64,000 nt of DNA, taken from the NCBI GenBank assembly GCA_008711295.1, contig VUYV01000214.1, positions 1,505,045 to 1,569,044 on the forward strand. Reading direction: 5' to 3'. Both the position numbers and the translations under genes were made by a program. This document shows positions 52,041-64,000 of this stretch, piece after piece. Below the pieces are notes generated by a model. That model searched no databases. It was not told where the DNA came from and saw only the letters and a program-made list of their open reading frames with translations. The number at the start of each line of letters is the position of its first letter. The stretch's first letter is position 1. The stretch comes from Anarhynchus alexandrinus. Taxonomy: Eukaryota; Chordata; Aves; Charadriiformes; Charadriidae.

Positions 52041-55000
52041 AAAAAAAACCCTATGAATACTTATTAGAATTTCTTGTTAATGAGGTCATTTATGTCAGGG
52101 CAGGAAATGTACAAAATAGCACAGGATAGAAAAATCTAGACACTGTAAAACACGCCAACAAATTTAGTGCATGTATTACTCCCTTAATATGCCCCCAATG
52201 TAATCTATAGATCCCACAAGTGACCACACTCTATTTATGTATGTAAAAACCCCTATATATGTAACACTCATAAGAGTAGCAATTTTACTGGTGGGAAAAG
52301 ATTATTGTGGTCTTTTTATACAGCATATAAGTTTACTTAGAATGAGTCCTCGTAGAAGAATGCAGAACCATGAAAAACTGTTAAAATGTCATGATTACAT
52401 TAATTTCATATTTAAAGGAATAATTCACTTTAAGTTATGACTCCAAAATTACACTGCTCATTCATGATTTTTTTTTTTAATGTATAATTAGCTGCCTCCA
52501 AAAATGTCACAGTAGGAGGGAAAAAAAAAGTTCATTTTCCTTGGCGTGTGTGCTGTTGCTATTCCTGTGTTCATTTGGCTTGGCTCGGGTAACGAAACGC
52601 TGCAGTCTGAAATAACTTTTTATATGTTGACATGTGCATTTAACTAGAATAAGCAGACGGAGTGGACCGAGTTGGATTCCACAATGAATAAAATACATCT
52701 TGTATTGCACTTTTTAATATATCAGCCCTACGTTTATGATTCTTTTTCATTTCTGCGTTGTAGCAGCGTATATGCACCTCCAGGCTGCACACAGCCCCAG
52801 CAGAAAGGCTCGGAAGATGGTAGGCGGCAAGTTAAGGTTAACGGAGGCAGGAGGGGAGGGTAAAAAGAAAGGAAGGAAACTGAGGGACACAATTTTATCT
52901 CTTGAAAATAAAGTTGAGAGTGGATTGCTATTGATCTGTTGAAATTTATTTCGCCAAAAAAAAAAAAGGCTGTTGTTTTCCAGAGCAAATAGATCTTTGC
53001 GCTTTTGTTGACTGCCCCTTGGTCTGGGCCAGGGAGACACCTCTCAAGTCTCACACGTTTGCAGCTGGACTCTTAAAACCACACCTCATGTTCCCCCTTA
53101 GCCTGGCCTGAGTCTTGTCTGTTTATGGGACTGTGTTGAGGCTTCTGCCGAGCTCCAGGTTCCGGATTTGACCTGCCAGTCTGATCTCTAAGTCACTGCC
53201 CACTGACATCTGTATTTGATATCAAGCAGGAGGAGAAATGCTGTAGTCCTGCACTGCAGGTGTGGGTATGCTGCTGCATGGGGACATACTGGGCAGCACT
53301 TTTCGTCCCCATTTTGTCCCCAGCACACAGCTTGGCATGCAGGTCTCACCTGCCAGAAGGCACCTGCAGGTAGCCAGAACTCACCAGCAGCAGCTCTGAA
53401 ATATGGGTGATGCTGGTGTTCAAAAGCACGCTGGCTGGTGTCTTCCCACAGCCAGTGTCCATGAGCGCTGGGTGTGGGCAGATGATGGTTTTGTTGCAAA
53501 GCCTTCTGCTCCGGGGCTGCAGGTACACAGCGCAGAATAGTTTACCAGTTCTTGGCGCATCTCCTCAGCTGGGGCTTCCCTGTAAGCCCAGCTCAGAGGG
53601 TTGTCCTGTAGCCTGATTTGTGGTTACATGTCACCGTCTAGACATCACACAGAGAAAATCCTGAACACTCACAGGGGTTTAGCACAAGTGCTTAAAGGCA
53701 AGGAGTCAAATAAGAATCCCAGTGAAATTTTGTAGGTGGTCCCATGATTCTGAATGTCTGTTTTGCTGCCTTAGCTGCTGTGGTCTCATACTTTGCTTTG
53801 CTTTCTGCATTTTCACCGGTCATTACTTCTGGGGAGAAAAAAAAAATTCTGCTGTACCCACCTACTGACATGGCTCACATGGCACTGACAAATAACCACA
53901 GAGGAGCAGACAGCTGTGCGGTGTGAGAAGGAAGTGCACGTTAAAGATCAGCATAGGTAGTTTTGTGCTTGTTTCGCAAACTAGGCAAAAGACACCTTAT
54001 TTGGTTATAAACAGGAAACCTGGGCCAAGTTTGTAGAGGTTCATACCCGGGGCCGCTCCCTAGAGGAGCTAAGTCTTGATGTACTTGCCAAGATGAAAAT
54101 CATGACACACCCGGTGATCAGCACATTGTTGGGACCTGCTCATAACCACAGCTCAGCAGGGCTTTCTAGTTTTTGTATGTTAGAATTTTGTGTGCAAAGA
54201 ACTAGGGGTCAGTAAAAAAAAAAAAAAAAATCTGGCTCAAAAATGAAGCATACAGGAAACTTGAAAACATTTTTTGAAGTCTGGTCTTTGGACTTTTGGA
54301 CTTGGGGTTGGACCCCAAGCACTGGTCTACTGCCTGTGACAGAAGTACCGAAGGGGCTGGGGTTTGTGGGCTTTTTGTATCATTGTGTCAGTCTTATGCC
54401 TCTGCAGCATTATCACAACGGAGTTGGAATAAAGCAAACACGACAGAAGAGGGGAAGAACAGAATTCAACATCCACTTTACAGATACTTTCTTTCTCATC
54501 CAGATTTCTTTAGATGTAATTTTTAGGTATATATTATTGAGGACTGTACACATACCAAATTTGGTATTTTAAAAAGAAAGTTTTTACACGTCATGCAAGT
54601 CATTCAAATTATTTCCTTTTGTTTCTTTTCACTATATTCAACCATCTTGCTCTCATAAAGAATTCTAAGTAGAATTCAACTGAATATATCTTTCAAAGTC
54701 ACTATTCATCTGAAAACTAAGAATCTCAACCTGCATGGCTTACGTGCATGAAATAGCTACAGTGAACGCATAAGCATTCAGAATAATTGCTCAGCTAGTA
54801 CTGTGCAATAGCGTTTCTACAAAGTAATGTAGATTTTATGCGGAGATACTGTAATGCAGAATAGTGCAGTATAGGAAGTGAACTAATAAATTATATGTAA
54901 ATCAAATGAAGCATAAATGGAGTGACCTTATATTTGTAGTTTCAGTGAGTTGGTGTTTGGAAATATATGTTCTGCATGACATCTGTTGATCTTACAAATG

Positions 55001-57001
55001 ATGGGTTCTGTGTTTAAATCCTGAGTAGATATTTGTATTTGTGCAGTTACTATGTTTAACTTTTTCTTGAGTGGGAATAAAGATGAAGATATAAGCTGTT
55101 TTCTGTTATTTTTCTCTCTTTTTTTTCTTTTTGGCTAAGTTTTTATCCATCCTGTGGTGGAGGACAAATGCCTCATCACCAACACGAGCCATCTTTTAAG
55201 ACAGCTTTACAGTTTAGAGCAAAATAGATTTTGGCTCTTATGTAATTTTGAAGAACTGTTCAAATGTAGTATTTATTAGCATTTAAATAATCTGAACTTT
55301 ACCCGTTTGCCTGCACACATGCATTTTACTTCTAAACCCTCCGAACCTCAACCCTCAAACTATTCATGAATTTTATTGTTCTTAAAACAGCGGTTCAGTT
55401 CGGAATACCTAATTGCTGGGTTTCTGTTGTTGTTCCTGCCTCGGTACATTGGTCAAAAAAAATCCAAAACATAAAGAGCAGCCCATGACCTCCCCTATAT
55501 TCAATAGGTATCTGTGTTCCTCCCCTGGTAGTCTCTCAGCCTTCACTGTCTTGTGGCTGAGGAACTCGGCTCCCTGTTTCAGCCGTGCTGCATTTAGACC
55601 TGTCCATTAGAAGCAGCAGAGACTCAACTGATGGGCACCGTTAAATGACTGCATTGAGCTTCTAGATTTATTTATTAGTAGTGTCAAAGAAAAGAGTGTA
55701 CTTACGGCCTTTTTATCTTCTCCCAAGTGTTATCTGCGCGCTTCGCTGGCCCTGCACAGAAGTATTTCCCCCCTTCTAAGTGCACTTGCTGATTGGAACT
55801 AAATCCTCATGGGCAAACTGCGGTGCTACTGGTGCAATGTCATAATATTTCATAGGACATTTATAAATAATATTGCCAAGGCAAATAAATTTCTCCAGAG
55901 TACTTAGTTTACCTCTAATAAATAGTTTATTTAAGCTTGTAAGAATGGTGACATTTCACTTTTAATATCTTTGGCCTCTTAAAGGCTGTTAGTGCAGAGA
56001 GGAAAAAAAGGAAAAATAAACTGGAAAAAAACATGCAGCAGATCTTTTGGTTTGGGTGGTTTTTTTCCCCTACATTTTGGCTTGCTTAAATGGGCCTTCT
56101 TGTCAGAATGCATGTCTCTGTGTGAACCTGATTACAGCATTTAATGTGTATTATTTAACATCTTATTTATGATTCCCTTTTTTTTTTCTCTTCCATAACT
56201 GCAGACAGCTGAAATAATGTTTGAGCAGGTTGCCTTTAATATCAGTGATGGTTATTAAATCCCATTTTGCCGCTTTTCCCTTTTGGGGTAAGAACTATGG
56301 ATCTGGTAGTGGTGTTTTGTTTGTTCTTTTTTTTTTATGTGTTTTGCGATTGGTTTAAATTTATCACTATTATTTGTCTTGCTTTTCAGTTAAAAAGTTT
56401 GGTGTTCCGCTGGATTTCTTTAATAGTGATATGGAGACAGAGACCAGAATGAGGAGAGGATTTTCTAGTATCCTTGTAACCATGTTAAACTTTTGTGAAA
56501 TGCTAAAGAATAGAGGCACTTGTACATACCTTTCAGAAAAAATGCAACCCACCAACAATGACTGGTGGGGTTACGTGGCTGCCAGCGCTGCATTTTGGAC
56601 AATAGACAATGTTTTCTGAGTTAAGTTTTTGCGGTGGGGGTTGTTGGGGTTTTTTTTTTTGAGAGCTCAGCAAAGGTGCTAACTCTTAGCTCTGTTCATA
56701 CAACTGAATTCATGGCAAGAATAAATGCCAAAATATTCTTTCACGTTCTTCCCATAAGATGTGTTATTTTGTGAAGGCTCAGGAGGAGGTATGAGGCAGA
56801 TGATTTTGTTTAAGCATGTGTGGGAACATTATATTTCTATTGCAATCATCCAGCATGGAAAAAAAATAATGTTCCAATGAAAATCTCCAGCGATTTTGGA
56901 AAAATATCCCATTTAAAAATGACAGTCTCTGCAACTCTAAAGATGGTTGATACCTCTTCTGGCAGATGACTCCATACCAGTGTCTGCCAGGTGACAAGCC
57001 A

Positions 57002-57329
57002 TAGAATCATAGAATCATAGAATGGTTTAGGTTGGAAAGGACCTTGAAGATCATCGAGTTCCAACACCCCTGCCAAAGGCAGGGATACCTCCCACTAGAC
57101 CAGGCTGCCCAAGGCCATGTCCAGCCTGGCCTTGAACACCTTCAGGGTTGGGGCCTCAACAACCTCTCTGGGCAACCTGTTCCAGTGCCTTACCACCCTT
57201 AAAGTGAAAAACTTCTTCCTAATGTTCAATCTAAACTTTCCCTCTTCCAGTTTGAAGCCATTCCCCCTATTTCTATTGCTACATGCCCTAGTAAAAAGTC
57301 CTTCCCCAGCTCTCCTGTAGGCCCCCATA
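57002..57329 (-). mobile_element. CR1 LINE 3' fragment, inverted twin of 22864-23185
   Basis: On the + strand it begins with three AGAATCAT-type units (the reverse complement of the CR1 3' terminal repeat) and then reads GGTTTAGGTTGGAAAGGACC. On its own strand it starts at GGGGGCCTACAGGAGAGCTG. By eye it differs from the + copy at 22864-23185 at about a dozen sites over some 320 bp. It is truncated and non-coding; the open frame at 57095-57328 (-) is the residual CR1 tail. Confidence 0.95.
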
Positions 57330-60300
57330 ATGAGGCACTGTCCAGAAAGTCCAGGAACAGGCAGGATAAAAGCTCAGCAAACTCCAAACAGATACAGGAG
57401 GGGAAACATTTTAAATGAAGGGAATCAGCTGGAACTTGGTCAAAGACTTCTGGTGTAAAAAGCCTGGAAAATTTTGTCCATATCTCAACCAAATGATACG
57501 TAAGACTAGAGTGAAGGGAAACAAGCCTCCCATGTGCTCTTTAGATGACAAATAATGGGGTTTCCAAGATCAAAGCAGTAAGCACTTACTTACAAGTTCC
57601 TGACAACACAGGTGTACTCTCCTACAGAATTTGACTTGTACATGATTTTGTCATTTAAAGAGACTGGGAGGAAAGGATAGCTCTTCTGAATTGGATTTCT
57701 TTGCTAGGATGCTTGTGCTAAAAGATGAACTTCCCCTCCATTCATGGGTTTTGCCTCAGAATAGCATGAGCTTGTCTTTTTAGTTTCCTGCGTATGAGAT
57801 CTTTTTTTTTTTTTTTGTCTCTTGGAAAATATCAATTGATTCTCTGAGCGGTAGTTTCATTCATTTCCTTCCTGGAGGTTCCTTTGTGCTGAGGTTCCTG
57901 GTTCGGTTAGGCTGTGGTGTCTGCCCATGACTACTCTAGAACTTTAATCTTGATCCCCAACAAGCAATGGTGATGACGTCAAAAGGCAATATAGGTTGTT
58001 TCACTGCTCTGTCAGAGTAAATGTCTGAATTAAAAGGCAATAAAAGAAGGGAACTAAATTCATTTTCAACCAGATTTATACAGATGGATAAGAAAAATAC
58101 AGTCTTCAGGTCCAGTAGTCAGTAGGCTGTGCCAATAAAATCTGTCTGAGTCACTTTAGGAGAACTTGTACTAACAGTGACTGAAAAATTACTAGATAGA
58201 TGGTTATACTTTTTGATCTTCTGTCTCTCGGATGGCATACAGGAGAGGGAGAAATGTCTCCAAAGCATCAACATTGAAATAGCTTTAGTGGTAAAGCTTT
58301 AGGATGGTTTTGCTGTGGAAAGACATGGTCTGGTCTGCATCCCTGGGCTCCAAGGACAGGTCTCAGGGTAACTGAGTGTCCAACCTGAGAAACTTCTGTG
58401 CTGATTCCTGGCCATCCCACTAAAATTTTCCTCTGAAAATTTAAATCTTTGCTCCCCATTCTTGAAAGACCCCACCGCTTCTGGACTGGCACTCCACAGT
58501 TCAGTGAACACTTCTCCTGCAACTGTATTCTTCATTCTCCAAGAAGGGGGGCTACAAGGAGCATAAACGACTATTACAAACAGCAGAATTACCTTCCAAC
58601 AATATGTTCCATGTTTTCTAGGGGTTTTATTAAAACATCACCTTAGTCCCATTCATGACCATGCTTATGTAGGATGGAGAGCCTTGCAGGAAGGCAGGAT
58701 GCCTTCCAGGTATTGATTTTTATCTTTTATATGGTCATCAGGGCATGCAGCAAGTAGCATAAGGCTTTATCTGTTTTTAGTATCAAAGGAGTATCTTAGT
58801 TTGGACTCTTTCCTTTATGGGCTGCATAAAGGCACATTTTGTGAGACACTAATTTCACTCATAAAACCCTTTGCTAGTAGCAAGCTGCATTCTGCTCAGT
58901 AAAGTTGTCAAAATTGCCAGTTTCAGCTTTGATCATAGTAACAAATCTGTTTGACCCCAAATTTTCAGCAGTGTCCCTTATATATAGGAGAAAAATTGAT
59001 GCCCTTTCCAAAGGCATATGCTAAAGCTTGGGGAAAATTATGCTGGTGTGTGCGAACATTTTAACTATTACTGACCTTTGCCAAAAGTAGTAGTTTGAAA
59101 TTTAACTGATTAGTGAATATGACAGCCCCTGGAAAATAACTTTTGTGTTTGCAAAGAGTGTAAGGAGATCAAGTATATTTGCAAAATGACTGTTTAGCCT
59201 TTTTGCATGCATAGAGCTAACTCTTTAGATTTCAGTGGTGTAATTGAAAAAAGTTAGATTTTGGGATAGTAGAACTTATATCTTATGTGTATGATAGAAG
59301 TTATCAGTCTGAAAAATGGCAGATATTTAAAATTGCTGAATACCATTTCCAGATATCTAAATGTACTTCAGGGAAATGACCAATATAGAGCAGTTTACAT
59401 CTGTGTGAGCCCAAATGGGAGCTGGAGCCTGGCTCTCACCTGGGTGAGGTCAGAGCTAAGAAGCCTGGCTGGTCTGTGGAGGCTCCTGTCCATGGCTGAC
59501 CGAGCCGAGCTCCTGCAAGTGGCTGTTGAAGGTTTCACAGCAAACTCTCAGAAGTCTCAGTTAAAACAATTGACTGAGCAGCACAGTTTCCTTGGAAACG
59601 CTGTTCAGCCTATCCAGAAGTGGGTAAGGTGGCTCTCCCTTCGAGGTACCTCTCTTCCTATTAGCTGCAGAAAAAGCCTGGATGAGTGATTTAAATTGGA
59701 CACCCAGCTTTCACATCGCTGACATCCAATGGGATGCATCCTAAGCACTTTGTCTCTAACCAAGCTCCAAACAGTGTTGGTGCCTTATTTCTTCATGTGT
59801 CCTAGCATGATGTCATTTTCTGGCAGAAACAAGTCCTGGGAAAAATATGGCTGCATGTTTCCCTCCCAGTGCAAGTCTGGGAGCACGCGTGGTGTGCAGT
59901 GTTGTGTAACACAACTCTTCACCTTCTTGGGGTTCAGATTGCATTACTTCTGCAGCCAGTGGATCTGTACCAGTGTTGAAAAGTATTAGGAGTTTTTCCT
60001 ACTGAGGAAAAGAAATAGGACTGAGGCAGTACAGGGTCATGAGCTGGAACTGCAATGAAAGTACACTCATCTTTCCTTAACCATCTTCAGGAAAAAACAA
60101 AAATGATATGTTATGATTTGATGAGAACTGGGCGGAGGTGAAGTTCTCAAACTTTTTTTTTTTTTTTGTGTCTAATTGTCTGTACATGTGCCCGGTGTAA
60201 GTGAAAAATACTCTGATTCACCCAGAGAAGAGTAACATTTTTCATGATAGTAAACCAACACTCTATAAATACCTATAATCCCAGGATCTTAACCTGAGGG

Positions 60301-63300
60301 ACAGCGTGGCAAAAGCCATTTAGAAATCTTATGCTCAGGAGTTCGTCAGAACAGTGCTTTCTTTCTCTCTTTCTGAGTTTTTAATAAGCCGTCTGAAGTT
60401 GAGATGACTGGCAGCACTTTCTTCCAGTGAGATGCAATATATATTCTATGTGTGTATCTATAAATACATACAGACATAGAATATATACTTTCTGTAGTAA
60501 GTCAAGTTCCATTTCTAGTTCATTTTCTGATTTATTCTGTGTATATTGCTGTAAATGTTGTTTTCTTTTTATTTGCATATGTCCAGTTGTGAGAAATTTT
60601 GTGACATGATTTTACAGAAGTACTTTTTTAGTTCCTATGCCTTTATAGCTGAAGACTTCATTTCTGTAACTTGAATCTCTAGCTTGGTTAGGGCACAGCA
60701 GCAAGACTGAATTTTGTGTTTTTGAGGAGCAGACTCTTGTGCCTCGAAGCATAATTAAAATGGTCTTAAAAAAAATCAAACAAATAATACCCCATTTAGA
60801 TAATTAATTGTATGATTTTATAGATTGAAGCATTTATGCAATTAAATTAAATAAGAAGCAAAGTTAAAGGCAGTTTAAGGGTATTCTTTATTTCCCCAAA
60901 TAAACATACTCACATCTGTGGAAGTCAGTGCCACACAGATTATCCAGTGGTAATGTTGTGCAGGATTAGATACTTTATAGGTAGCTAGAACACATTATTT
61001 AGCATTTTCTCAAAATCAGACGTGTGCTTCATGCCTCTGCATGCCTCATGCTTCTTCATGCCTCAGAGCATTGGCCTAACCACTACATGATGCATGATGG
61101 AAAAAGAAATTTCTGCTATGTCCAGGTCATCCCTTATAACTGTCCGCTAACGATGCCATCATCTCTCTGTGAGACATCTTTTATCTGACCCAGATGCTAG
61201 ACCCTGTTTTCTTTTGAAAAAAAATGCTCCACAAGACAAAGAAGAACCCTTTAAATACCATGAGACTAAAATTTCTCTTAAGTTCAGGATAAGCTTGTCA
61301 AAGACAAGGTACCCCAACTTTACCCTCTTTAACTGAAAACTGCCTGTGAACAACAGAACAATGAATGTAAACACGTGGCAAAGGGCGAAGGAGCTCCAGT
61401 CGAGTTAGTATGTAGTTCAGCAGCTAAAGGAACTCCCTAAAGTAGAACCAGACCAGCATAATCAAAACAGCTCTTTGTGTTTTTTGCAATTCAGAAGACC
61501 GTCTGAAACTAAAAAAAAAATAAAATAAAAAAAATAAAAGATTCTGTTTAAAAAGATATTGCTGGCTTAGACTTTTTATATTAGAGGACGATGCCCTAAT
61601 CAAAAAGACAACTGACTTTAAGCCATTTTAACAAAATCATTAACCAGCTTGCAGATATGATTAGCCAATGATTCTTCATGCTTTTCTAAAGAATCAGATG
61701 ACATTCATGTGCAGCTTATGGGGATCTGAGGCATATAATATCTGTAAATATCCTGTTCAGAAAATATGCAGCTATCCCACGTTCACAGTGAATATCTAAG
61801 ATTTTTATGTATAAAACTGCGGTCCAGAGCGTGCTGAGATCTTCTCTACCCATGGATTTCCCCTTCTTCAGAAAAAGGAATGGAAGCATAGATGGATGGA
61901 CAGGTACAGAAACCTGCAGTTTCACTCACCCACCCTGAACTCTTCTGTACATTATCTTTATCACACAGTTCAGTCTCTAGTATTCTGTGGAGGGCTTCAG
62001 CCTGAGAGAGTTTCCCTCGGAAAAGCATAGTTTCCCCTCCGCAGCTCCTCCCCAACACACACTCCGACACAGTTAAAGCAAATCCTCTATAAGCTAATTC
62101 AATGACCAAAAAAATCGTTGTTAACACAGAGTTAAAATTGCCCAGTGGTTTCTCATGCCTTTCCAAAATGCCTTGCTCAGCAAAACTTAAACCTCTGAAA
62201 AAACAGAAAATCAGGAGTCCTGGCATGTACCAACAGAACCTTAACTATGACCCCCTGGAAAGTCACAGTCCCTGGGAATTACTGGCATACTCACAAGATG
62301 AGTTCACTGCAGTAGGTTTTACTGAGCCTGATGCTCCAGAACTACAAGTGCTATCAGCAGGCAAGCTTGAATCTGCATTTGTTTTTGTTTTGCTTTGGGT
62401 TTTTGACAGTAAATTTTCTGTATTTTAAACAAGGTCAGAGAATTATTTTGATAGAATCTAGAAAAAGATGATTTAGTCATCCTTTGCCTTTCATTGCAGT
62501 CAGCGCTCTGCCTGATGCAGGAGCATTATGTCTCTTATCTTGGCATTTCAGGGAGTTCAGACAGTTGTCCTTTTCCCTGTCATCTCTCTTAGATCTTAGC
62601 ACACTTAAAAGGGGAAAAAAACCACCACTGGCAGACTTCTTGCGCTTGCTGACTTTGCCAACCAGTTCGTCTTCCTCCAGTTTCTCTCCCACCACCTCTG
62701 TTTGCACTCCTGCATTCCAACCCCCAAAATCCCTCCCTAGGGCTACTTGCCTCTGTATTTTTACACCACTCTGTACCCTGCCTCCTCACAATTCCCCCAC
62801 CCCAACAGTCTTCCAGTGAGCTTTCACATATGTACTTTACTTTCCTCTTCCAAATGTATTACAACTCCTCAGCAAAACCCCAGCTTCCTGAGCAGGAGTT
62901 GGTTGTAGCTGTCTACATGAGGTTCATCACTTATATTTTTTATTGAGCTTTCTGGGACCAGCTACAGTTTACCTTCCAAGGACCAGGGTATCTACATTTG
63001 AACCGTGCAGGATCTGACACAAAAGGCTGGCTGGAAATCTTACTCCAATGTTGTGTTTATATACATTGCAATCTGATTTAGACTGAGACTAAGTGTCTCC
63101 CATGATAGCTTTATCATTACTTTTCCAACAGCTGGAATCAACGAGGTCAGGTAAGGAACAGCCAAGCCATGATTTGAACCCCAGGAACATTCAGAATAAT
63201 CCCAACACAAATCAAACCTCCCCCTTTGAAGACAGGACAAGACGGAAGCTGATTTGCAGTGAAGACTGGATTTTGGGAGCACTCTGCTCAGATTATTTTG

Positions 63301-63305
63301 ACCTT
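57330..63305. other. Intron-like or intergenic DNA, no gene seen
   Basis: It holds T runs at 57802-57816 and 60153-60167, an A-rich run at 61511-61539 and the CATGCCTC cluster. The 134-codon frame at 59285-59689 (+) is the longest here and has no recognised domain. Confidence 0.5.
61027..61064. repeat. Degenerate CATGCCTC tandem cluster
   Basis: CTTCATGCCTC, TGCATGCCTC, ATGCTT and CTTCATGCCTC follow one another. It is a small minisatellite of about 10-bp units. Confidence 0.8.
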
Positions 63306-63567
63306 AGAATCATAGAATCGTTATGGCTGGAAAATACCTTTAAGATCATCAAGTCCAACCGTTATCTAAAGTCTGTCAAGCCCACTTCTAAACCACGTCC
63401 CTGAGCACCATATCTAGATGGCTTTTAAATACATCCAAGGATGGCAATTCAACCACTTCCCTGGGCAGCCTGTTCCAGTCTTTGATAACCCTTTCAGTGT
63501 AGAAGTTTCTCCTAATGTCTAACCTAAACCTCCCCTGGTGCAACTTGACGCCATTTCCTGTTGCTCA
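63306..63567 (-). mobile_element. Older CR1 LINE 3' fragment (different subfamily)
   Basis: Begins AGAATCATAGAATCGTTATG and continues GGCTGGAAAATACCTTTAAG, ATCATCAAGTCCAACC and CTGGGCAGCCTGTTCCAGTC, ending near CATTTCCTGTTGCT. These blocks belong to the older CR1 variants (X/Y-like) with ACATCCAAGGATGGCAATTC rather than the TTCCAGGGATGGGG block of the other copies. It is diverged and truncated. The exact subfamily cannot be assigned without a consensus library. Confidence 0.9.
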
Positions 63568-63832
63568 CGGTGCCAGCAAATTGCAGTGTAAGCTAAATAA
63601 ACCTCAAGGGTTTTTAGGCACTTAAAAATCAGCCCAATTTCAGCCTAAATAGGGCTTTCCCACTTTAATGATAACAAAACCAGAGCTGTGCTACAATCAG
63701 CATTTCTTCTGCAGTCTGCCTGTGTTAAACATGAAGCACGAAAGTGATACTGTTACAGTTATCTTTTCTGCAAAATTTTCAATTGTTCATATACTATGGT
63801 GAAGGAGGGCTTTAAAGTCACCACAGTAGATA

Positions 63833-63833
63833 N
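63833..63833. other. Single N (ambiguous base or join)
   Basis: N within AGTAGATANAAACATT. There is no duplication around it, unlike the N at 3756, so this may be one uncalled base. Confidence 0.9.
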
Positions 63834-63919
63834 AAACATTCATATTTTTTAAAAAGAATTAGTCAAGGAATAGGCAGGTTTTCTCCTTGCGAAGCCAATA
63901 GGCTTTTTGCTACTGCTTT

Positions 63920-64000
63920 CAGTGGGCGCTTTTCATCGCCCCTCCCTGGAAGCGCCGGGCACCGCTCACTGCCGCGGTGGGTAATTCCCCACCACACGAA
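63920..64000. other. CpG-dense window edge
   Basis: Eight CpGs lie within the last 75 bases (GGGCGC, ATCGCC, AGCGCCGGGCACCGC, GCCGCGG, CACGAA), an abrupt change from AT-rich intron. It may be the upstream edge of a CpG island or promoter beyond the window. No exon is recognisable in the visible part. Confidence 0.5.

Larger units (their letters stand above)
43027..57001. other. Intron-like DNA after the exon 15 homologue
   Basis: It begins with a consensus GTAAGT donor. A clear exon 16 (VTQLDQRLALITD-like) was not found; a doubtful candidate near 55140 is discussed in the findings. Open frames at 44359-44673 (+), 47236-47511 (+) and 46641-46901 (-) have balanced composition but no recognised product. 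A 17-base A run lies at 54214-54230. Confidence 0.55.

Noticed and set aside
63132..63150. A 19-nt micro-exon between CCAACAG and GTAAGG
   Set aside because: Good-looking acceptor and donor, but too short to match anything and expected by chance in 64 kb.

Overview
The window looks like vertebrate, most likely avian, nuclear DNA. It carries several truncated copies of CR1, the dominant LINE of birds, most of them ending in the typical ATTCTATGATTCTATGA-type 3' repeat. It also holds older amniote L3/CR1 remnants. It is AT-rich, gene-poor, full of short homopolymers, and has single-N assembly joins. There are no operons, rRNAs, tRNAs or CRISPR arrays, and no intact protein-coding gene that I can support.

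The one recognisable gene is on the + strand: four spaced exons matching exons 12-15 of KCNQ1 (Kv7.1 potassium channel C-terminus) at 29697-29772, 32395-32489, 33480-33520 and 42966-43026. The first two have exactly the human exon lengths (76 and 95 nt) and clean splice sites, and the residues are KCNQ1-type rather than KCNQ2-5-type. The reading frame is broken: an in-frame TAG in the second exon, a lost or shifted donor in the third, and a stop plus frameshift in the fourth. Because introns are present, this is not a retrocopy. It looks like a unitary or duplicated KCNQ1-type gene that is decaying in place, or one that now encodes a truncated channel. On this reading, 1-29696 is intron 11 and 43027-64000 is intron 15. 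Exons 1-11 and 16 were not found.

Layout: 1-15476 is plain intron-like sequence with an assembly-join duplication (3666-3846), an ancient L3 remnant (about 4145-4340), a CpG-enriched block (about 8210-8520) and a GC-rich block (11080-11470). A long CR1 lies at 15477-16325 and a short CR1 at 22864-23185. The channel exons run from 29697 to 43026, with another CR1 (40230-40757), an old palindromic repeat and an L3 tail in the last intron. The distal part (43027-64000) has two old palindromic repeats, a long pyrimidine tract, two minus-strand CR1s (57002-57329, 63306-63567) and a CpG-dense edge starting near 63920.

All calls come from reading the sequence against remembered family features. No alignment or database search was run.
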